Source: JAIVJG01 sp964236735 (GTDB taxonomy: Bacteria; Acidobacteriota; Blastocatellia; Pyrinomonadales; Pyrinomonadaceae). From it: a DNA stretch of 64,000 bases. The notes beneath the pieces are model-generated. The model did no database searches, had not been told where the DNA came from, and saw only the letters and a program-made list of their open reading frames with translations. The position numbers and the translations under genes were made by a program. This document shows positions 60,120-64,000 of this stretch, piece after piece (the stretch's first letter is position 1; the number at the start of each line of letters is the position of its first letter). Location of the stretch: assembly GCA_964236735.1 (NCBI GenBank), contig CAXSFM010000004.1, forward strand, positions 248,001 to 312,000. Direction: 5' to 3'.

Positions 60120-61382
60120 ATGAACCGGCGAACAATCACGCTTGTTTTTCTCGTCTCGTTAGCATCATTCGTGTTCGCCTTCCCGCGCCTTTCGTCAAAC
60201 GCATTTCAAAGATTGGGCGAGGAGAAAACAAAGGTCGCGCCGCGAAGGAACGCTAAATCAACGACGCCGCGCGGGAAAACTTCGAGCGAAAAAACGCGCC
60301 AGCCCTTTTCAGCTTTTTCTCACCGGACACCTCAACATCAAAAAGATTGCGCTTCGTGCCACACCGCCCCGACGGAGAATTGGACGCGCGTTGTGCGCGA
60401 GAGCGGTGAAGCTTTCCCGGACGTGACGGATTATCCAGACCATCCATCATGCGTGAATTGCCACCGGCGCGAATTTTTTAGCGGCGCGCGTCCGACGATT
60501 TGCGCGATCTGTCACACCAACGTCTCGCCGCGAGACGGCACGCGCTTTCCTTTCCAGAACCCGAAGGAAAATTTCGAGGCGTCGAGGAGCACGAAGAAAA
60601 CCTTTGCCACCGAATTCGGCCTCAACTTCCCGCACGACAAGCATCAGGATGTGATGGCGCAAATTCCTGCGAGCGTCCAAACAGCGACGGACGATTTTTT
60701 CGTGCGCGCGTCTTTTATGATGCAGGGCGCGCAGAAGAAAATTGATAGTTGCTCAATCTGCCATCAGACGTACCAGCCGGAAAATGATTCTGCGGAGCGT
60801 TACGTCGTCAAGCCTCCGCTCGATTTGCCGAAAGACTCTTTCTGGTTGAAGAAGGGAACGTTCAAAACGACTCCGCAGGGCCATGCCTCCTGCTTCAACT
60901 GTCACTGGCAGGACGGAGGAGAAAAGCCTCTCTCGTCGGACTGCGCGGGCTGCCACAAACTTCTGCCGAGCATTCAAACGTCCGCGCAAATTCCAACACA
61001 CACGGACGCGGACGCTGCGCTTGCCGCACGGATGAACTTAAACGACCCGGCAATGTTAGCCGCATGGCTGCGTCGCCATGCCGCGACCTTCAGGCACGAA
61101 GAGACGAAACATGAAAGCGTCGGATGCACGAGTTGCCACATCAACATTTCGTCCATCAACCGGCTCGACGCGCAAACACTACACGTCCCGCTGCTGACGT
61201 GTGGCGGCGGCGGCACGGGCTGTCACATCAAGGCGACGATCCCGAAAAAGATTCTCAACCTTGAAGTGGAAAAGCGTCGCGACGATTCGTCGTTTCGTTG
61301 CGCCAAGTGCCACATCAATTATGGAACGGAGGCGATTCCACAAACACATCTTGACGCGGTCTCAGTCGCCAAGCCGAAATGA
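60120..61382 (+). CDS. Multihaem cytochrome c, eight CxxCH sites plus one atypical
   Basis: A 420-residue exported protein with an N-terminal signal (TITLVFLVSLASFVFAFP). Haem sites: CASCH (77-81), CVNCH, CAICH, CSICH, CFNCH, CAGCH, CTSCH and CAKCH, plus a C-G-G-G-G-T-G-C-H stretch near the end that is not a normal site. The first part (FSHRTPQHQKDCASCH, HPSCVNCH, ICAICHTN) repeats as the start of the next gene. Regularly placed extra histidines (FPHDKHQD) could be sixth ligands. Cytochrome c3-like fold expected. Function: periplasmic electron carrier, partner unknown. The next cytochrome follows after ten bases. Confidence 0.9.
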   Translation: MNRRTITLVFLVSLASFVFAFPRLSSNAFQRLGEEKTKVAPRRNAKSTTPRGKTSSEKTRQPFSAFSHRTPQHQKDCASCHTAPTENWTRVVRESGEAFPDVTDYPDHPSCVNCHRREFFSGARPTICAICHTNVSPRDGTRFPFQNPKENFEASRSTKKTFATEFGLNFPHDKHQDVMAQIPASVQTATDDFFVRASFMMQGAQKKIDSCSICHQTYQPENDSAERYVVKPPLDLPKDSFWLKKGTFKTTPQGHASCFNCHWQDGGEKPLSSDCAGCHKLLPSIQTSAQIPTHTDADAALAARMNLNDPAMLAAWLRRHAATFRHEETKHESVGCTSCHINISSINRLDAQTLHVPLLTCGGGGTGCHIKATIPKKILNLEVEKRRDDSSFRCAKCHINYGTEAIPQTHLDAVSVAKPK

Positions 61383-61392
61383 AAGTCTGGAC

Positions 61393-62364
61393 ATGAGAGC
61401 AAAGTTGATTGACGTGTGTATGCGAAAAGACGCGACTGAAATTAAACGTTTCGGTCGCGCCAAAGCCTCATTGATGCTCTTGCTCTGTCTCGCCGCGTGC
61501 TTCATCTTTCTGATCTCTTTAGTGTTTAAGACAAACGCGAGTGTCACGGTTTCAGAACCGACCGGACGAGATTTGCCAGCCAATTTGTCTATGACGGAAC
61601 AGTCGGGCGAGACGGGTGATTTCTTGATGTTCTCGCACACGACGCCGCGACACGCTTCGCTCTCTTGCGCGTCCTGCCATCGCCGCGAAACCAATTCGCC
61701 GCGACCGGATTTGCCCGGACACAAAGCCTGCACGGATTGCCACGTCCAGCAGTTTGTCTCTGCCAGCGGTGGCGAAGCCATCTGCGCTATCTGCCACACC
61801 AATCTCGATTCAGGCTCGCCGGCGGTCAAAGCGTTTCCATCGCTGAAAAGCTTTAACGCGCGCTTCGATCACGCGCAACACGCGAGCGGCGCGGCGCGTC
61901 CGCAGGCCGGTTGCGTGGCCTGCCACACGCCGGCGCGGCGCGGCGTCGCGCTCTCGATACTCGTCAATCTCGACGCGCACGCCAACTGTTATCAATGCCA
62001 CAGTCCGGGCGCAACGAACGCCACAGGGGGGGACATCTCGACGTGTGGAGTCTGTCACGAGCCGGGTCGTCTCACGCGAACTTCCACCAACGCGCGTTCC
62101 TTCGCGTTGAGTTTCAGCCACGCCGCACACGGGTCGAGACAAAACCTGAGTTGCGCGGATTGCCACACGGTTAAAGCTAATTTGCCGCAGTCTCGACAAG
62201 TAGAATCACCACGACCATCGCAGCATTTTCCGCCCGCGCGCGCGCGCAGTTGCGCCACTTGCCACGATAATCGTCGCGCTTTCGGCGGCGAAGACTTCGC
62301 GGATTGCAGACGCTGTCATCGCGGCGCGACGTTTCGTCTGTCAGTGACAGGCGGCAAACATTAA
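61393..62364 (+). CDS. Nine-haem-site cytochrome c
   Basis: A 323-residue protein with one N-terminal membrane helix (LMLLLCLAACFIFLISLVF). Nine CxxCH sites: CASCH, CTDCH, CAICH, CVACH, CYQCH, CGVCH, CADCH, CATCH, CRRCH, about one per 30 residues, as in packed c3/c7-like proteins. Its first three sites match those of the preceding gene (FSHTTPRHASLSCASCH, CTDCHVQQF, ICAICHTN), so the two are paralogues in part. FDHAQHASGAARP and FSHAAHGSRQ supply extra histidines for bis-His ligation. ATG start; the frame is open further upstream inside the previous gene but has no signal there. Confidence 0.9.
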   Translation: MRAKLIDVCMRKDATEIKRFGRAKASLMLLLCLAACFIFLISLVFKTNASVTVSEPTGRDLPANLSMTEQSGETGDFLMFSHTTPRHASLSCASCHRRETNSPRPDLPGHKACTDCHVQQFVSASGGEAICAICHTNLDSGSPAVKAFPSLKSFNARFDHAQHASGAARPQAGCVACHTPARRGVALSILVNLDAHANCYQCHSPGATNATGGDISTCGVCHEPGRLTRTSTNARSFALSFSHAAHGSRQNLSCADCHTVKANLPQSRQVESPRPSQHFPPARARSCATCHDNRRAFGGEDFADCRRCHRGATFRLSVTGGKH

Positions 62365-62511
62365 ATTTGACAAGCCCTCTCATGCGGCATATATTTTTGA
62401 CGTGTTGTGCAATGTCGCTCCAAACCACGTTCAAAAGTTTTGCTCCCCCGAACAAACACAACATTCTTCTCCCGCTTCATCTCAGTCAAACTTGAAAAGG
62501 TTGTGAAACGA

Positions 62512-63123
62512 ATGCAAGCGATCTTGAAAAAAATCGTCGTGCTGGCGACACTGTTTGCCTGTCTGTTTGCCGCAACGAATTGTCACGTCTCCTCCATTGG
62601 CAAATCCGCATCAGCTTCCTTGATTGCAGTTGGCGGGCAAACTCCGAAGGACGTTTACAAACTCGCCACGGATGCGAAGAAGCCAACTGACGCGCCCGCC
62701 GTCACGTTCAATCACTTGAACCACTCGACGAAAAATTACAGCATTGACGGGACGAAGCCGATTGCGTGCATCGAGTGTCATCACACGGAGCAGCCCGCGT
62801 CGGAAGTCGTCAAGCATCCGCCGCTCAAAACCGCTTACCCCGCAGACCGCACGACGACTTTAACGACGGAGCTTCTCAAGGACGCGACAGCGCCGGAAGT
62901 GCAGACTTGCCGCGCCTGTCACGCGCAGGAAGGTGCGAAGCCGAAGTTGCTGGCGGAAATTCCGAAGGTCACTTATGAGGGCGACACAGACCCGACCGTG
63001 CTCACGAATGAAGAGGCGTATCATCGCAACTGTAACACTTGCCACGATCTCGTCGCAGATAAGCGGAAGGGTTTGAAGATTCCGACCTCGCAACAATGCG
63101 CCGAATGTCATACCGGAAAATAA
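62512..63123 (+). CDS. Tetrahaem cytochrome c3-like protein
   Basis: A 203-residue exported protein with a signal helix (ILKKIVVLATLFACLFAATNC). Four haem sites: CIECH (86-90), CRACH, CNTCH and CAECH at the extreme C-terminus, with FNHLNHSTKNYSIDG before the first, the strand-His pattern of class III cytochromes (c3). It would carry electrons in the periplasm, likely for the preceding multihaem pair; the gap is about 150 bases. A GTG three codons upstream is an alternative start. Confidence 0.88.
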   Translation: MQAILKKIVVLATLFACLFAATNCHVSSIGKSASASLIAVGGQTPKDVYKLATDAKKPTDAPAVTFNHLNHSTKNYSIDGTKPIACIECHHTEQPASEVVKHPPLKTAYPADRTTTLTTELLKDATAPEVQTCRACHAQEGAKPKLLAEIPKVTYEGDTDPTVLTNEEAYHRNCNTCHDLVADKRKGLKIPTSQQCAECHTGK

Positions 63124-63183
63124 TCGCCGGTGCGTGTACAAAGACGTGCGCGCGTCGCTTGATCTTCCGGTGAAGTTGGGGGC

Positions 63184-63759
63184 GTGCGAAAACCGAGTTT
63201 AAGAATGCGAATAACTTTCAGTGTCCTGATGTTGTCGGCTTGCATGACGCTTGCTGCTTGTAGCGGCGGCGCGCAGATGGCAAATCAAAACGCTCAAAAC
63301 CAATCTCGAAGTGTGGCGACTCCGGCGGCGACACAGGCGAGCGATGCAACGTCGAGCGCGTCGAGTCCGATGGTTCCACTCGGTGTCGCGCCTGCACATG
63401 GCAGCGGCAGCATCAATAGTTCAACCGGCGGCAGCGTGCCTGTGGCTGCGGGAGCAACTGACAAGGCTCCGGTGGCGACGCCGGAACTCGACGCCAAAAT
63501 TGACAAGACGTTGAAGAAAGCGAAGGCTGCGGGCGCAACGGCATCAGACAAAAAAGCCGCCGCCGATGCTTACATGGCGCGCGGGAATTTTTACTGGTCG
63601 GCGGGCGACGTGCGGCTCTATCATTTCGCGCTCGGCGACTTTCGCCGCGTGCTGCGCTTTGACCCGTCAAACGCAGATGCCCAAACAAAAATTGATGAGT
63701 TGGTGCGGATTTACGGTTCGCTCGGCAGGCCTGTGCCGGACATTGGGAATGAACCGTAA
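63184..63759 (+). CDS. Lipoprotein with TPR-like C-terminus
   Basis: A protein of up to 191 residues with a lipoprotein signal (FSVLMLSACMTLAAC). A long Gln/Asn/Ser/Ala/Gly-rich linker follows, then from about residue 115 a helical region with one TPR-like pair (KKAAADAYMARGNFYWSAGDVRLYHFALGDFRRVLRFDPSNADAQ). The layout echoes the two TPR proteins of the island, but with lipid anchoring instead of a helix. Start may be the GTG used or an ATG seven codons later; both keep the signal. Function unknown, perhaps a scaffold for the cytochromes. Confidence 0.78.
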   Translation: MRKPSLRMRITFSVLMLSACMTLAACSGGAQMANQNAQNQSRSVATPAATQASDATSSASSPMVPLGVAPAHGSGSINSSTGGSVPVAAGATDKAPVATPELDAKIDKTLKKAKAAGATASDKKAAADAYMARGNFYWSAGDVRLYHFALGDFRRVLRFDPSNADAQTKIDELVRIYGSLGRPVPDIGNEP

Positions 63760-63824
63760 CTTTCCACAACGAACAAAAGTCTTGACTTGAAAAATCAAGA
63801 AGCCCCCGACCATTAAATTTCCTC

Positions 63825-64000
63825 TCATCCGATTTTAATTCCGATTGATTCGAGAAATTTGGTCGGTCGGTCTCCGCCGATCATGGCGAAAATATAGTCG
63901 TTGGCTATCGTCTCCGTCACCTCGCCCGTGCGCGCGTTCATCAAGACCACTTCATCATCGAGTATCTCTTTAATCCTCGTCCCGAAGTAAGCTTTGATTC
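63825..64000 (-). CDS. Thioredoxin-reductase-like FAD/NAD(P) oxidoreductase, C-terminal end
   Basis: The gene runs off the right edge; only the last 58 codons are visible. The translated end includes NARTGEVTETIANDYIFAMIGG and RPTKFLESIGIKIG before the stop. The ND(Y)xFAxIGxxP.xxFLxxxGIxI pattern is the C-terminal FAD-binding segment of the thioredoxin-reductase/YpdA-like flavoprotein family. It is convergent with the lipoprotein gene. A flavoprotein beside multihaem cytochromes could link NAD(P)H to them, but the rest must be seen to judge. Confidence 0.75.
   Translation of the reverse strand, partial: IKAYFGTRIKEILDDEVVLMNARTGEVTETIANDYIFAMIGGDRPTKFLESIGIKIG

Noticed and set aside
61195..61225. 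CGGGGTGCH as a haem site in the first multihaem cytochrome
   Set aside because: Six residues separate the cysteines, a spacing I do not know to be used for haem attachment; counted only as atypical.
61201..61392. Upstream extension of the second multihaem cytochrome gene
   Set aside because: The extra 64 codons overlap the previous gene and read as its shifted frame; the ATG at 61393 gives a proper membrane helix.
63780..63800. Terminator hairpin TCTTGA/TCAAGA after the last lipoprotein
   Set aside because: The stem is only six AT-rich pairs and no T run follows.

Overview
The window looks like chromosomal DNA of a Gram-negative, high-GC, soil-type bacterium, most likely an Acidobacteriota member of the Blastocatellia (Pyrinomonadaceae-like). 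This is inferred from the mix of families: a DUF1800/DUF1501 secreted pair, DUF4214, a DUF885 lipoprotein, SIMPL, a system II (ResB/CcsA) cytochrome c assembly pair, many multihaem cytochromes, and a Tes-like radical SAM enzyme of the type linked to membrane-spanning lipids. MurE carries the DNPR motif of the meso-diaminopimelate-adding type, and an outer-membrane barrel protein and many lipoproteins imply two membranes.

Layout. 1-5.5 kb: the end of an inositol-monophosphatase-family gene, a large Tes-like radical SAM gene with its own terminator, surE-pcm, a DedA membrane protein and tRNA-Pro(CGG). 5.8-12.5 kb: envelope and secreted proteins (DUF4142 lipoprotein, the DUF1800 + DUF1501 pair, and a choice-of-anchor/DUF4214 protein with one haem-type motif). 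12.6-23.3 kb: housekeeping and metabolic genes (J-domain membrane protein, VOC protein, CBS protein, PQQ-type sugar dehydrogenase, SIS isomerase, murE, TIGR01777 epimerase, amino acid permease, lysA-type decarboxylase, class V aminotransferase) ending at tRNA-Gly(CCC). 23.3-24.8 kb: a small AT-richer patch with a DUF4087 protein, a RelE/YafQ-type toxin-antitoxin pair and a zinc-finger-like small protein.

24.8-42.6 kb is dominated by reductive pyrimidine breakdown, almost all on the minus strand: PreA, PreT, a beta-ureidopropionase-type amidase, an NCS1 permease, dihydropyrimidinase and a class III aminotransferase. A non-acylating aldehyde dehydrogenase and an acyl-CoA ligase nearby may handle the product. 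Together they would take uracil or thymine in, reduce the ring, open it, remove the carbamoyl group and transaminate beta-alanine to malonate semialdehyde. Two envelope proteins and an AT-rich membrane protein of unknown role sit inside the run.

42.9-64 kb: after an M20 amidohydrolase and a ferredoxin/metallo-beta-lactamase fusion comes a cytochrome island. It holds a decahaem-type protein fused to an LVIVD beta-propeller, an outer-membrane barrel protein, a secreted protein with two HbpS/GlcG-like haem-binding domains, ResB and CcsA flanked by two paralogous TPR membrane proteins, two tandem related nine-haem-site cytochromes, a tetrahaem cytochrome and a TPR-like lipoprotein. The end of a thioredoxin-reductase-like flavoprotein follows on the minus strand. 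The island carries about 32 candidate haem sites plus its own assembly machinery and is the best candidate for an undescribed electron-transfer system.

Several short intergenic gaps contain long imperfect palindromes built from simple repeated words. They share one architecture but not one sequence, and are the most striking non-coding feature.
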